64,000 bases of DNA, taken from NCBI GenBank assembly GCA_913058345.1, contig CAJXQR010000002.1:124001-188000 (forward strand). Reading direction: 5' to 3'. Positions within the stretch are counted from its first letter, which is position 1. Every line of letters starts with the position of its first letter. The notes under the pieces are model-generated. The model ran no database searches. It worked only from the letters and a program-made list of their open reading frames with translations, and was not told the origin of the DNA. Shown here in pieces: positions 37,619 to 46,025 of this stretch. This DNA is from an uncultured Gammaproteobacteria bacterium. Lineage in GTDB: Bacteria; Pseudomonadota; Gammaproteobacteria; Pseudomonadales; Porticoccaceae. The position numbers and the translations under genes are program-made.

Positions 37619-38131
37619 TTCTTACTGCTGATACCTCAAGCTGTTGGATACCGACCCTTAGGCCTACCGAGTAATCAAGGTTGGTCATTTCTTGAGACTG
37701 TAACTTATGGCTCAATATTATGTCATTGATAATAAATAGGTGAATCTCTACAGCTATCAGCCAGAGGGTAATCCATTCAAATGTAACGGTGTGTTAAGAC
37801 TTCCAATCATCGGCTCCCGCCTCAACTAATTCAGGAGATTTAAAGATTCAAAAGGAAAGATGGCATATGAGATCGACGAGGGCACAAAATCCCTACTCGA
37901 AGACTGCGGGTTATAGAAGGCAGTAGCCACACATAAAAACCAGGCTTTTCAATGGCTGGAAGTACCCATCTTTAGATAGAGACTCACATCGGCATTCGCA
38001 AAAAACTGCCCATAGGCTAAGGGTTAAACCTATGATACTGGTTAAGAAAATAGTTTTGCTTTTCTTAAGTCCCATAGCCAAACGTGCTTCAACTTTCCAG
38101 GGGCATTGCCGCGATCAGTGCCGATTAATAT
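37619..38131. other. Gene-free region between the Na/Pi transporter and the exonuclease remnant
   Basis: About 500 bp with no continuous coding frame. Scattered frames near the right end read as decayed protein (AISAD then a stop), suggesting degeneration. The transporter's promoter should lie in the leftmost part. Confidence 0.5.
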
Positions 38132-38884
38132 GTGTATTTAGCGGGACTTGCCGTCGCTGGACGTACTGAAATTTTACAAATGGTGGTGGCGGCTAATACC
38201 GTGGCTTTTAACGCAATCCAGTCCGCCCTAAGTCGTATTGCTACCGCGATGACCGGCACCTTTGGCAGCATGGCAACCACATTTGACTGGTACAACGAAC
38301 TGCTATAGGTCTTTACCCAACTCCCGAACGACTACCTCACTCTCGATACCGAAACTACCGGCCTTGCCGATAAAAACGGCCTGCCAGATATCGTCACCTT
38401 AGGTATCACAGTGGTCAGTAACCGAGAGATTGCTGAATCAATCGAGTTTGAAATACGACCGCAGAGACGCATTTCAGAAGAAGCACAAGCAGTGCACGGC
38501 ATCAGCAACGAACAGGCCGCCAAGTTTGAGCCCTTTCAATCCCAGTGGAACCAGATTGCCGACTACCTGAAGGATCAGCTTATCGTGATTCACAACGCCA
38601 GTTTCGACTGGCCGATCCTGCTCGACCATGTTGCGCGATACGGATTGGAAATGCCAAAAATTCAAGGGGTCTTTTGTAGCCAAAAAACCGCCATTCGTTG
38701 GGCGCAGGCAATGAATCTCCCGTGTAGCCAAAGGGGGCCGTCGTTAGATGCTTTGACGAAAGCGTTTGAGGTTGAAGATCTCAGAGCTAAAGGCAATGGA
38801 ATTCATGGTGCAAAGATTGATAGTCTGCAGGCAGCGTTGGTGGGTGAAGTGATGAGGCATTATGGAAATATCGGTGAGGTTTAA
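38132..38884 (+). pseudogene. DnaQ-like 3'-5' exonuclease interrupted by an amber codon
   Basis: From 38309 the frame reads FTQLPNDYLTLDTETTGL and continues to 38884 with the DEDDh pattern: D and E in DTETTGL, the second aspartate in NASFDWPILL, and H/D in GNGIHGAKIDSLQ. It cannot start in its own segment: TAG stands at 38306-38308 and the only later start, GTG 38411, loses the catalytic DTE. Upstream of the TAG the same frame continues as GSMATTFDWYNELL, which resembles the usual exonuclease N-terminus, so a single nonsense change is the likely lesion. A TAA lies further upstream at 38126. Either a pseudogene or a readthrough gene. Confidence 0.75.
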
Positions 38885-38921
38885 TTCTTGAATGTTGATA
38901 ATCTGAGGGGAAGGTGTCGCG

Positions 38922-38949
38922 TTACGACCCATAGCGGACATTGTATAAT
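38922..38949 (+). promoter_or_regulatory. Putative promoter of the TIR operon
   Basis: A perfect -10 TATAAT (38944-38949) with a weak -35 TTACGA 16 bases upstream, about 70 bp before the first TIR start. It is the only good -10 element in the gap between the exonuclease and the operon. Confidence 0.4.
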
Positions 38950-39017
38950 TAATTGATAACGGAGCTGCTTACTCACACAAGGCATGTGATTAACTACTGA
39001 AACGAAGAGTGAACAGA

Positions 39018-39506
39018 ATGGTTAATAAAATCAAAAATGTTTTTGTAAGTCATCATCATAAGGATGATGCTAGTGTTGATGGTCTTACCAATATGCTTAC
39101 AGGTAAGGGTTATCAATTGAGAAACAGCTCTATCCGCGTCAAGCCTGAAAACCAAAGCCGTTTCGACAATAAACAAGTGAGTGACAATACAATTAAACGT
39201 CTCCTACGGATGAAAATGCGTTGGGCCAGTCAGGTTATCGTCGTGATTGGCAAGGAGACTCATCAACGGGATTGGGTGAACTGGGAGATTGAAACTGCCC
39301 ATCGGCTTGGTAAACCGATAATTGGGGTTTACGAGAACGGTCTTAAAGATCAAGTCGAAATACCGGACAGCTTGAAGAAGCATGCAACGTCAATTATTGG
39401 TTGGAGATCAGATTCTGTAATTGATGCACTTGAAGGAAAAAGCCAGTTCCAAAATCCAGATGGAACCCCATCACCAAAGATAGCAGGGCGCAACATTACA
39501 TGCTAG
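39018..39506 (+). CDS. ThsB-like TIR domain protein (first)
   Basis: 162 residues from ATG 39018, with GAAGAG about nine bases upstream; a GTG at 39009 would put that site too close. TIR-like (DUF1863/MTH538) fold: first strand KNVFVSHHHKDD, central strand SQVIVVIGKET, and helix RDWVNWEIETAHRLG where E90 matches the catalytic glutamate of NAD-cleaving ThsB proteins. A last strand GKPIIGVY is followed by a C-terminal tail with GWRSDSVIDAL. Known relatives produce cyclic ADP-ribose signals upon phage sensing; that activity here is inferred. First gene of the operon; overlaps the next by 7 bases. Confidence 0.85.
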   Translation: MVNKIKNVFVSHHHKDDASVDGLTNMLTGKGYQLRNSSIRVKPENQSRFDNKQVSDNTIKRLLRMKMRWASQVIVVIGKETHQRDWVNWEIETAHRLGKPIIGVYENGLKDQVEIPDSLKKHATSIIGWRSDSVIDALEGKSQFQNPDGTPSPKIAGRNITC

Positions 39507-40165
39507 TTACGCCAAATTCTCACTTATTTATATATGTGATTGCCAGAGATTATGGCTTTGCACCAAATCCATTTCACGGTATTTGTACTCTGGCCACGTG
39601 CAAGCCTGGAATCAGGAAATCCGCAATGATTGGCGATTGGATTCTAGGAGTGGGCGGAAAAAATCTCGGCTCTGCTTACAGGAAATGCATTCTGCTAATG
39701 AAAGTAACAGAAAAACTTACATTTCAAGATTATTGGGAAGACGCTCGTTTTTCATTGAAAAAACCGTGTCGCAACGGAAGTAACGTGATGATGCTGGGTG
39801 ACAACATATACCACAAGAATGGGGACGGAAATTGGATTCAGGAAGATTCACATCATAGTAATGCGGATGGTAGTGAAAATCTTTTTAATTTAGGCAGAGA
39901 TACTGGAGATTCAGAACAAGTATTAGTTTCGAATTTCTTTTTCTATTTTGGTGACCAAGCAGTTACGGTTGATTTGGATTCTGTTAGTTACTTTTCTGGA
40001 CCAGGCTATAAAAAGATTGATCTAGCTACTTCCAATGCTGGAAAGGAATTAATTGAATCTACATATAAAAGCTACAAAAGCGATTTAAACTGCATTATTT
40101 CAGATCCATGTCAGTTTATGGACTCTCATCAGCGAGTGGATCAAGTCACAAATAAAATATCATAA
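39500..40165 (+). CDS. Nmad2-like (nucleotide-modification-associated) protein
   Basis: 221 residues. The opening IYVIARDYGFAPNPFHGICTLATCKPGIR, read in parts as ARDYGFAPNP and CTLATCKP, then GDWILGVGGK, TFQDYWEDARF and GDNIYHK...WIQEDSHHS, matches what I recall of the Nmad2 family described by Iyer and colleagues in genomic contexts of DNA base modification. No enzymatic role is proven. The start overlaps the end of the first TIR gene (ATGCTAG), so translation is coupled. Its presence between two TIR genes is unusual. Confidence 0.75.
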   Translation: MLVTPNSHLFIYVIARDYGFAPNPFHGICTLATCKPGIRKSAMIGDWILGVGGKNLGSAYRKCILLMKVTEKLTFQDYWEDARFSLKKPCRNGSNVMMLGDNIYHKNGDGNWIQEDSHHSNADGSENLFNLGRDTGDSEQVLVSNFFFYFGDQAVTVDLDSVSYFSGPGYKKIDLATSNAGKELIESTYKSYKSDLNCIISDPCQFMDSHQRVDQVTNKIS

Positions 40166-40175
40166 GGAGCGTTCA

Positions 40176-40721
40176 ATGAGTTTTGAAAAAAGGAAAGTTT
40201 TTATATCACACTTCAAGGCTGATAGAGATGAGGTGGATACATTCATTGATACTTTTAGTGACGTATTTATTCCTAAAGTTCTTGGCGCGAATGACAATGA
40301 TGAATTTATTGATAGCGCCAATACAGATTATGTAATGCAACGTATTCGAGAAAAATATCTTGGAAATAGTACTGTAACTATTGTGCTTCTTGGATCGTGC
40401 ACCCATAGCAGAAGATACGTTGACTGGGAAATTAAAAGCTCGTTACAACAGGGAAATCAACTGCCAAATGGTTTAATGGCAATCGTGCTGACAAGCCAAA
40501 ACAATTCGGCATGGTTACCAGAACGATTTAGTGTAAACTGGACAAAAGGCCATGAGAATTGCTATGCGAGATATTGGTCTTATCCTTCGACAAAGCAGCA
40601 ATTGTGGTATTGGATTGAAGAAGCCTATCAGGCGCGTACTACGCGTGCAAAGCTGATTGACAATTCATTGCCCATGATGAAAAACAACGCGAAATGCAAA
40701 ATTTGTGAAGTTACGCACTGA
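40176..40721 (+). CDS. ThsB-like TIR domain protein (second)
   Basis: 181 residues with AAGGAG before the ATG. Same TIR-like fold as the first: RKVFISHFKADRDEV, TVTIVLLGSCTHSRRYVDWEI with E85 at the catalytic position, and LMAIVLTSQ. The insert between strand 1 and the core (residues 30-60) and the C-terminal tail with CKIC differ from the first TIR, so the two are not recent duplicates. Its stop overlaps the next start (TGATG). Confidence 0.85.
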   Translation: MSFEKRKVFISHFKADRDEVDTFIDTFSDVFIPKVLGANDNDEFIDSANTDYVMQRIREKYLGNSTVTIVLLGSCTHSRRYVDWEIKSSLQQGNQLPNGLMAIVLTSQNNSAWLPERFSVNWTKGHENCYARYWSYPSTKQQLWYWIEEAYQARTTRAKLIDNSLPMMKNNAKCKICEVTH

Positions 40722-42742
40722 TGAAAATTCAATACGCACCGCCACTTTCTGTCAACTTTGTCTGGAATTTTGCAGATTCCGAAGCGGTTAATCCAATTAT
40801 TGACGTCGTAAGAAAGAGCTTTGCAAGAGACAAAAACAAGCCATTTTCCAGAGGGCTGAATATACCGCTATTTTTCTACAGTTCTCTGAATGCCAATGAA
40901 ATTCCTCATGACAGTCCCAATGCATTGGCAAAGAAGAATGTAATTTTTGTATTCACAAGCGTAAATACAAATGGGAGAGACAACTGGCGAGAATACGTGG
41001 AAGGGCTTTCAGTATCACCCTCAACTATTATTGTGCCCATTGCCTTGGACAAGGGTGGTTTGGCGCATCATGGGCCTCTTTCAGGAACGAACTGTATTCG
41101 ACTATATGATTGGCCTCCTGAGAATAGAGCGTCTTACGCAATCGTATCACTAGCACATGAAATCTATCGTCACGGATGCAATGAATTCTCTCCTGATGAT
41201 CCAAGCAAAGAATCTTCAATAACAATTTTCTTAAGTCATGCCAAAGCCGGAGATACAGGTAGGTTACATTCAGAGGAAATAAAGAAATTTATAGACAATA
41301 CGAATCTCAATCGATTTTTTGATTCTACAGAAATATCACCTGGATTTCAGTTTGATCAAGAAATCGAGAAAAGCGTTAAGAAGTCAACTCTTGTCGCAAT
41401 CGAAAGTGATGCGTATTCATCTCGATATTGGTGCCAGAAAGAAATATTATGCGCAAAAGAAAACGGGCGCCCCATTGTTGTAGTAAACAGCCTCAATGAC
41501 TACGAAGACCGTATTTTCCCTGCCGCATCAAACGTTCCATGTGTCCATGTTTCGTCGGAAACCCCATTAAGTCAGCGGGACATATTGCGCATTTTATCAG
41601 CCGCAATACTTGAAACTATTCGTTACACCCATTCTATTCAGTACCTTAAATTATATAAACATGTTGGATGGATCGAAAATGATTGTGAATTGTCTGCTCG
41701 ACCGCCGGAAATTAGGCAGGCATTAAAGGTAAAGAGTAGTAAACAGGAAAAGATTTGTTATCCAGAACCGCCAATATATTCGGATGAAGCCGACTGGCAC
41801 AATCATCTAGATATAGAAGCGTTTACGCCCCTGTGGAACTTGGCTGAAAAAGATAACTTGCTTCAGCAACGAATTGGTATTTCCATTTCTGATGTACAGG
41901 GAGACGGCTTTTCAAGCAATCACATTCATCCCGACCATTTAATTCGATTGGCTCAGGACATTGCCAGACATTTATTGGCACGTTCTGCCACCCTGATCTA
42001 TGGAGGTGATTTGCGCCCAGATGGATTTACTGAGTTTATTCTTGATGAAGCTTCAATTTTGAAAAACCGTATCGGAGGAGACTTGCCTAAGGTTGAAAAT
42101 CATCTGGCATGGCCGCTCTATGTATCAGAGCCCGAAATTGTTGCGTGGAGGGCTAAATACAACGAAGTAATGAAAACAGAGGAACACGATATAGCTAGCG
42201 ATGTTTCGACCGGGCTTACGCGAGATGTCTTTTTGCCACCGGCCACACCGGACAATTCATATGTTTGGTCGAGATGTTTGACAGAGATGCGGGAAAAGTC
42301 CATAGCTTCCTCCACTGTCAGAATTTGTGCTGGTGGAAAGCTCTCTGGTTACAAAGGCAAAATGCCGGGGGTATTGGAAGAGATCGTTTTGGCTTTAAAC
42401 TCCCAAAAGCCAACATTTTTACTTGGGGCATTTGGCGGCGTAGTCGGAAGTGTCAGCAGTGTTTTACTGAAAAAAGTTGTTCCAGAAGAGTTGACTGAGG
42501 ATTGGCAGATTTCTCACAATTCTGGATATGCTGATTTGCAAGACATCGCAAAGAGTCATGGGAATGAGTGTGATTACAGCGCATTAATTGATTTGTTGCA
42601 GAAGCAAAGTGTATCTGACATTGCCGACCGCTGCGGGCTATCTGAGGACGAATACATAAGAATAATGCACTCCCCATTCATTGATGAATGTCTTTATTTA
42701 ATCCTCAAAGGATTAAATAAGTTGAGTGGCAGTAGAACGTGA
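40721..42742 (+). CDS. TIR-TIR-SLOG protein
   Basis: 673 residues, no membrane helix. Residues 1-155 look like a degenerate TIR (strands FVWNF, NIPLFFYSS and NVIFVFTS, no WxxE helix). Residues 167-290 are a canonical TIR: ITIFLSHAKAGD, FFDSTEISPG, and SSRYWCQKEILCAKE with E241 as candidate catalytic glutamate. Residues 383-590 match a SLOG-type nucleotide-binding fold: RIGISISDVQGDG, LIYGGDLRPDGFTE, RICAGGKLSGYKG and FLLGAFGGVVGS. The last 80 residues are helical. In Thoeris, SLOG binds the TIR-made signal and triggers an NADase; here the effector would be another TIR. Role inferred. Confidence 0.85.
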   Translation: MKIQYAPPLSVNFVWNFADSEAVNPIIDVVRKSFARDKNKPFSRGLNIPLFFYSSLNANEIPHDSPNALAKKNVIFVFTSVNTNGRDNWREYVEGLSVSPSTIIVPIALDKGGLAHHGPLSGTNCIRLYDWPPENRASYAIVSLAHEIYRHGCNEFSPDDPSKESSITIFLSHAKAGDTGRLHSEEIKKFIDNTNLNRFFDSTEISPGFQFDQEIEKSVKKSTLVAIESDAYSSRYWCQKEILCAKENGRPIVVVNSLNDYEDRIFPAASNVPCVHVSSETPLSQRDILRILSAAILETIRYTHSIQYLKLYKHVGWIENDCELSARPPEIRQALKVKSSKQEKICYPEPPIYSDEADWHNHLDIEAFTPLWNLAEKDNLLQQRIGISISDVQGDGFSSNHIHPDHLIRLAQDIARHLLARSATLIYGGDLRPDGFTEFILDEASILKNRIGGDLPKVENHLAWPLYVSEPEIVAWRAKYNEVMKTEEHDIASDVSTGLTRDVFLPPATPDNSYVWSRCLTEMREKSIASSTVRICAGGKLSGYKGKMPGVLEEIVLALNSQKPTFLLGAFGGVVGSVSSVLLKKVVPEELTEDWQISHNSGYADLQDIAKSHGNECDYSALIDLLQKQSVSDIADRCGLSEDEYIRIMHSPFIDECLYLILKGLNKLSGSRT

Positions 42743-42803
42743 ATTATGTTTTAGAGCCCCATCCCTAGCGAGGCTCAAGAGAGAAAGGTAGACAGGCTGA
42801 AAA

Positions 42804-43928
42804 ATGGACGAAGATACCAGTATCTCTTTTCTTCGACAGTATGAACTGTCCATAGAAAAGACCGATAGATTTTCAAAGGATGAAATCACGCCAATCCTTA
42901 TGGGCCTATACGGGGAAATAGGCAGCATTATGGCTACCTCGAAAAAGTACTATCGTGAAAATAAGGCATATGCTGGCCATAGAGCCGCTGTCGAAGAAGA
43001 ATTTGGTGATGCTTTCTGGTATTTGTCGGCTTTGTGTCGTCGGTTAAATATTAATATAGAGAGCATTCTCGGAGACTTAACTGATGATAGTCCTGTTGAT
43101 AAAAAATCTTCAATCGCTTTGGAATCCAAATCAACTATTTCAAAAGAGCTTGACGCTGCCTTAATTGATCTCGGCTGTGCCGTTACCGAGCTGCTTAAGG
43201 CGAAAGAAAATATAGATCTTCTAAAGAACGAAGTATTAAACGTTGCCTGTTTATACTGTTACGCGCTTCAGTTAACTGGCCTAGAATTTCGTAAAGTAAT
43301 TGATGATAATTTAATCAAGACGCTTGGTAGGTTTTCTGAGTCTGACCCAAGCAAGCTTGAGGATTTTGACGTAGCATTCCCAATAGATGAACAGCTACCA
43401 AGACATTTTGAAATTCACATTACTCAGAGAAAAAGTGGACTGAGCTATCTTAAGTGGAATGGTGTATTTATCGGCGATCCTCTAACTGACAATATAAGTA
43501 AGCCCGACGCTTATCGTTTTCATGATGTTTTTCATATGGCCCATGCCGCGGTTCTGCATTGGTCACCGACTTTCAGGTCACTGATTAAGCAAAAGCGAAA
43601 GAGTGATCCTGCGATTGATAGAGATCAAGACGGTGGGCGTGCAATAGTTGTTGAAGAGGGGTTAACCGCATGGCTATTTTCCTATGCGCAAGGATTGGAT
43701 AATTTTGAGGGGCATGATGGCGTATCTTTTGATGTTCTAAAGACCATTCAAAAGTTTGTTCAGGGATATGAGGTTGAAAGGTGTCCTTTAAAACTATGGG
43801 AAGATGCCGTTCTCCAGGGTTACGCAGTATTTAGAAAAATGAAAGAAAATAATGGCGGGATAGTGGTTGGGAATCGAGACAAAAGAACACTTCGGTATCG
43901 GCCAATAGGAGAGAAAGATGAAGGCTGA
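42804..43928 (+). CDS. MazG-like protein with C-terminal HDxxH domain
   Basis: 374 residues. The N-terminal part has a MazG-type pattern (LYGEIGSIMATSKK, then AAVEEEFGDAFWYLSALC, residues 36-78), and residues 112-165 look like a second helical bundle of the same type. The C-terminal domain (about 195-374) begins with HFEIHI and has YRFHDVFHMAHAAVLHW (H240, D241, H244, H247), a possible metal site, then EEGLTAWLFSYAQG. MazG proteins cleave nucleoside triphosphates; removal of modified or excess nucleotides is the inferred role. It overlaps the next gene by 11 bases. A weak hairpin (GAGCC/GGCTC) lies in the 61 bp before its start. Confidence 0.78.
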   Translation: MDEDTSISFLRQYELSIEKTDRFSKDEITPILMGLYGEIGSIMATSKKYYRENKAYAGHRAAVEEEFGDAFWYLSALCRRLNINIESILGDLTDDSPVDKKSSIALESKSTISKELDAALIDLGCAVTELLKAKENIDLLKNEVLNVACLYCYALQLTGLEFRKVIDDNLIKTLGRFSESDPSKLEDFDVAFPIDEQLPRHFEIHITQRKSGLSYLKWNGVFIGDPLTDNISKPDAYRFHDVFHMAHAAVLHWSPTFRSLIKQKRKSDPAIDRDQDGGRAIVVEEGLTAWLFSYAQGLDNFEGHDGVSFDVLKTIQKFVQGYEVERCPLKLWEDAVLQGYAVFRKMKENNGGIVVGNRDKRTLRYRPIGEKDEG

Positions 43929-44586
43929 GCACTTTGTAAGGGAATTGGTTAATTTGAGGTTCGAAAATACTTTTAATCCGTATGCGGAGCGGTGCGAAGT
44001 ATATGATTATTTTGATGCCCCGAGCAAACGGAGGGCGATTTTGAGAAAAATGTTGGAGGCAGCAAGTCAGGTAGAGGTTGATGCGATATGGATAGGCAGA
44101 GATTTGGGATATAGGGGAGGTCGACGAACTGGACTAGCGTTAACAGATGATATTCACTTTCGTCATCACGTGAACAGATGGCAGCTTGATTTTAATCGAC
44201 TGACAAAAGGTGATGCTGTACCAGAACGTACTGCGACTGTTATATGGAACGTTCTATCACAAATTTCATCTCCCGTTTTTTTATGGAATGTATTTCCGCT
44301 TCATCCATTTGAAGCAGGCTCTCCTTTTAGCAATCGTGCTCATAATTCGAGTGAGAGAAAGGCTGGAGTAGAAATATTGGAGCTTCTCATCAATTTTCTG
44401 AGACCAAGGAGGTTGGTCGCAATTGGAAATGACGCAGAAAGTGCCGCAAACAGATTTGGAGATCGCTGTGAGGTGTTTAAAGTTCGACATCCAAGTTACG
44501 GTGGGCAGAATATCTTTCTAAAGCAAATTCAATCACTTTATGATATTGAAATAATTAACCATAAGAATATGGAGCTCTTTGATTAA
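43918..44586 (+). CDS. Uracil-DNA glycosylase-like protein
   Basis: 222 residues. UDG superfamily pattern: IWIGRDLGYRGGRRTGLALTDD (58-79) as the substrate entry motif, LWNVFPLHPFEAGSPFSNR (122-140) and a late VRHPSYGG (189-196), equivalent to the catalytic/DNA-contact histidine motif. It may excise or sense altered bases, or act on nucleotides; the classical GQDPYH is absent. It is co-translated with the MazG-like gene by an 11-base overlap, so the two likely form a functional pair. Confidence 0.8.
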   Translation: MKAEHFVRELVNLRFENTFNPYAERCEVYDYFDAPSKRRAILRKMLEAASQVEVDAIWIGRDLGYRGGRRTGLALTDDIHFRHHVNRWQLDFNRLTKGDAVPERTATVIWNVLSQISSPVFLWNVFPLHPFEAGSPFSNRAHNSSERKAGVEILELLINFLRPRRLVAIGNDAESAANRFGDRCEVFKVRHPSYGGQNIFLKQIQSLYDIEIINHKNMELFD

Positions 44587-44617
44587 GCAAGAAAAGCACG
44601 ATGCTCCGCTCCCTAAA

Positions 44618-44818
44618 GTCGAAACCACCCCACCCACCGAATAAACTCCCCATCGTTCTCTAACGCCTAATTTCTCAGTATTTTCTGTAACAAAACACGG
44701 GATCAATAGTGGCGTAGTCTCTCATTTTAAACCACCCGTCGAAGACTTCGTATAGTCCGCCCGTCACAACAAATACCTCTTCGGGATATTGATGGCTTAT
44801 TACACCAGCGAAACTGGA
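44618..44818 (+). repeat. Direct repeat R1 (left of Fic gene)
   Basis: Matches 46026-46226 in the same orientation over about 200 bp, including long identical blocks such as GTCGAAACCACCC, ACAAATACCTCTTCGGGA and TTACACCAGCGAAACTGGA. The copies differ at many positions elsewhere, so the duplication is old. They look like the 5' region of one gene, ending in a start codon and MA(Y/F)YTSETG. Confidence 0.75.
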
Positions 44819-44888
44819 TCTACTCGCTGAAGTAGCCAGGAAGGCCATGACCGGAGAGCAGTGCGAAGAAATACGCGGCTAAATTAAG

Positions 44889-44941
44889 GCTAGTTTACGG
44901 CTCATTATCCTGTTGATTTGCGGCTAGTTATCGGCTAGTTT
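44889..44941 (+). promoter_or_regulatory. Three GGCTAGTT repeats before the Fic gene
   Basis: Copies at 44889-44896, 44923-44930 and 44934-44941, two of them followed by TACGGCT or ATCGGCT. They occupy the place where a ribosome binding site and operator would be; no Shine-Dalgarno sequence stands before the ATG at 44948. Possible operator for the winged helix of the Fic protein itself. Confidence 0.35.
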
Positions 44942-44947
44942 ACGGCT

Positions 44948-45985
44948 ATGAACTGGACACCTGAATACACTATTAGCAATAAGCTTCTCTCGACGATCCG
45001 TGAAATAGGAGAATCGTTGGGTGAGCTTAAATCATTTCATCTAAGCGACCAGGATTTGGCGAAACTGGAGGTTGAGGCAAGGGAGTTGTCGTCTTATGCT
45101 TCTACCAGTATTGAAGGTAATCCCTTACCACTGACCGATGTAAAACGCCTGTTGAAGACCCAAAAAGAGAGCGTACGCGATACTGAGAGGGAGGTGCTTA
45201 ATTACAATAAAGCACTGCAATCTTTATATGCCAGTGTGCGTTCTGGTAAATTCAAGCTGGATATTAAGACGCTGGAGAAAATTCAGGGACAGGTTGTTTC
45301 TGGTTTGATGGACAACCCTGCGCATTGCGGAACTTTGCGGAAAGCGCCGGTCATCATTCGCAATCCTCGAAAAGTTGACGAGATTGTCTTTATTCCACCT
45401 GATATCAAAGACGTCAGAAAGCTAACCGAAGATTTGTTCAAATTTATTGAAAGTAATATTGGCAAGATTGACTCCATCGTTCTAGCAGGTATTTTCCACC
45501 GCCAATGCGTGATTATCCATCCGTTCATTGATGGCAATGGAAGAACAACCCGATTGCTAACAACAGCCATTTTAGGGAAAGCCAGACTGGATTTATTCGA
45601 AATATTCAGTTTTGAGAATTACTACAACCGCAATATAACGCGCTACTTTAAAGCCGTTGGCCTTAAGGGTGATTATTACGATTTGAAGGATGATATCGAC
45701 TTCACTGTATGGTTGGAGTATTTCGCGGATGGCATACTTGATGAGCTTCGTCGTGTGCGTAAAACATTGCCAGAACAATCGGCAACAAAACTACGTCTAG
45801 AGCCGCACCATCGCCAAGTACTGGGTTATATTAAAGAGCACGGCAGTATTACACAGCGCGAATACGGGGCGATATCGTCACGCAGCCTCGCCTCAAGAAA
45901 GCTGGATTTTGATAAGCTACTTAAGCTAGGCCTCATAAAGATGGAAGGCACTGGGCGTGGTACTTACTATGTGCTGGCTTCTTAA
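44948..45985 (+). CDS. Fic family AMP-transferase with winged-helix C-terminus
   Basis: 345 residues. An N-terminal inhibitory motif SxxxEG (S52-E56-G57, in ASTSIEGN) places it in class II Fic proteins. The catalytic loop HPFIDGNGRTTR is at 191-202 and complete. The last ~70 residues form a winged helix (HHRQVLGYIKEHGSITQREY). Such proteins transfer AMP or other moieties to target proteins, and many chromosomal ones regulate themselves. It is flanked by the R1/R2 direct repeats, so it probably arrived as a unit. Confidence 0.9.
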   Translation: MNWTPEYTISNKLLSTIREIGESLGELKSFHLSDQDLAKLEVEARELSSYASTSIEGNPLPLTDVKRLLKTQKESVRDTEREVLNYNKALQSLYASVRSGKFKLDIKTLEKIQGQVVSGLMDNPAHCGTLRKAPVIIRNPRKVDEIVFIPPDIKDVRKLTEDLFKFIESNIGKIDSIVLAGIFHRQCVIIHPFIDGNGRTTRLLTTAILGKARLDLFEIFSFENYYNRNITRYFKAVGLKGDYYDLKDDIDFTVWLEYFADGILDELRRVRKTLPEQSATKLRLEPHHRQVLGYIKEHGSITQREYGAISSRSLASRKLDFDKLLKLGLIKMEGTGRGTYYVLAS

Positions 45986-46025
45986 ATAAACGTTCGCTAA
46001 TGGCCGAAAACAGACAATGCCTCAC

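Larger units (their letters stand above)
44587..44947. other. Spacer with direct repeat R1 and short GGCTAGTT repeats
   Basis: No complete gene. Holds the left copy of a ~200 bp direct repeat (44618-44818) whose end opens a short frame MAYYTSETGSTR then a stop. The segment 44889-44941 next to the Fic start contains GGCTAGTT three times. No recognisable terminator of the TIR operon was found. Confidence 0.6.

Noticed and set aside
42743-42803. Hairpin GAGCC/GGCTC as a terminator between the SLOG and MazG genes
   Set aside because: The stem is only five base pairs with a 13-base loop and no T-run; insufficient to split the operon.
44660-44700. TAACGCCTAA inside repeat R1, possible attC
   Set aside because: No matching TTGTTA end or complementary arms follow, and R2 lacks the TAACGCC; this is chance similarity.
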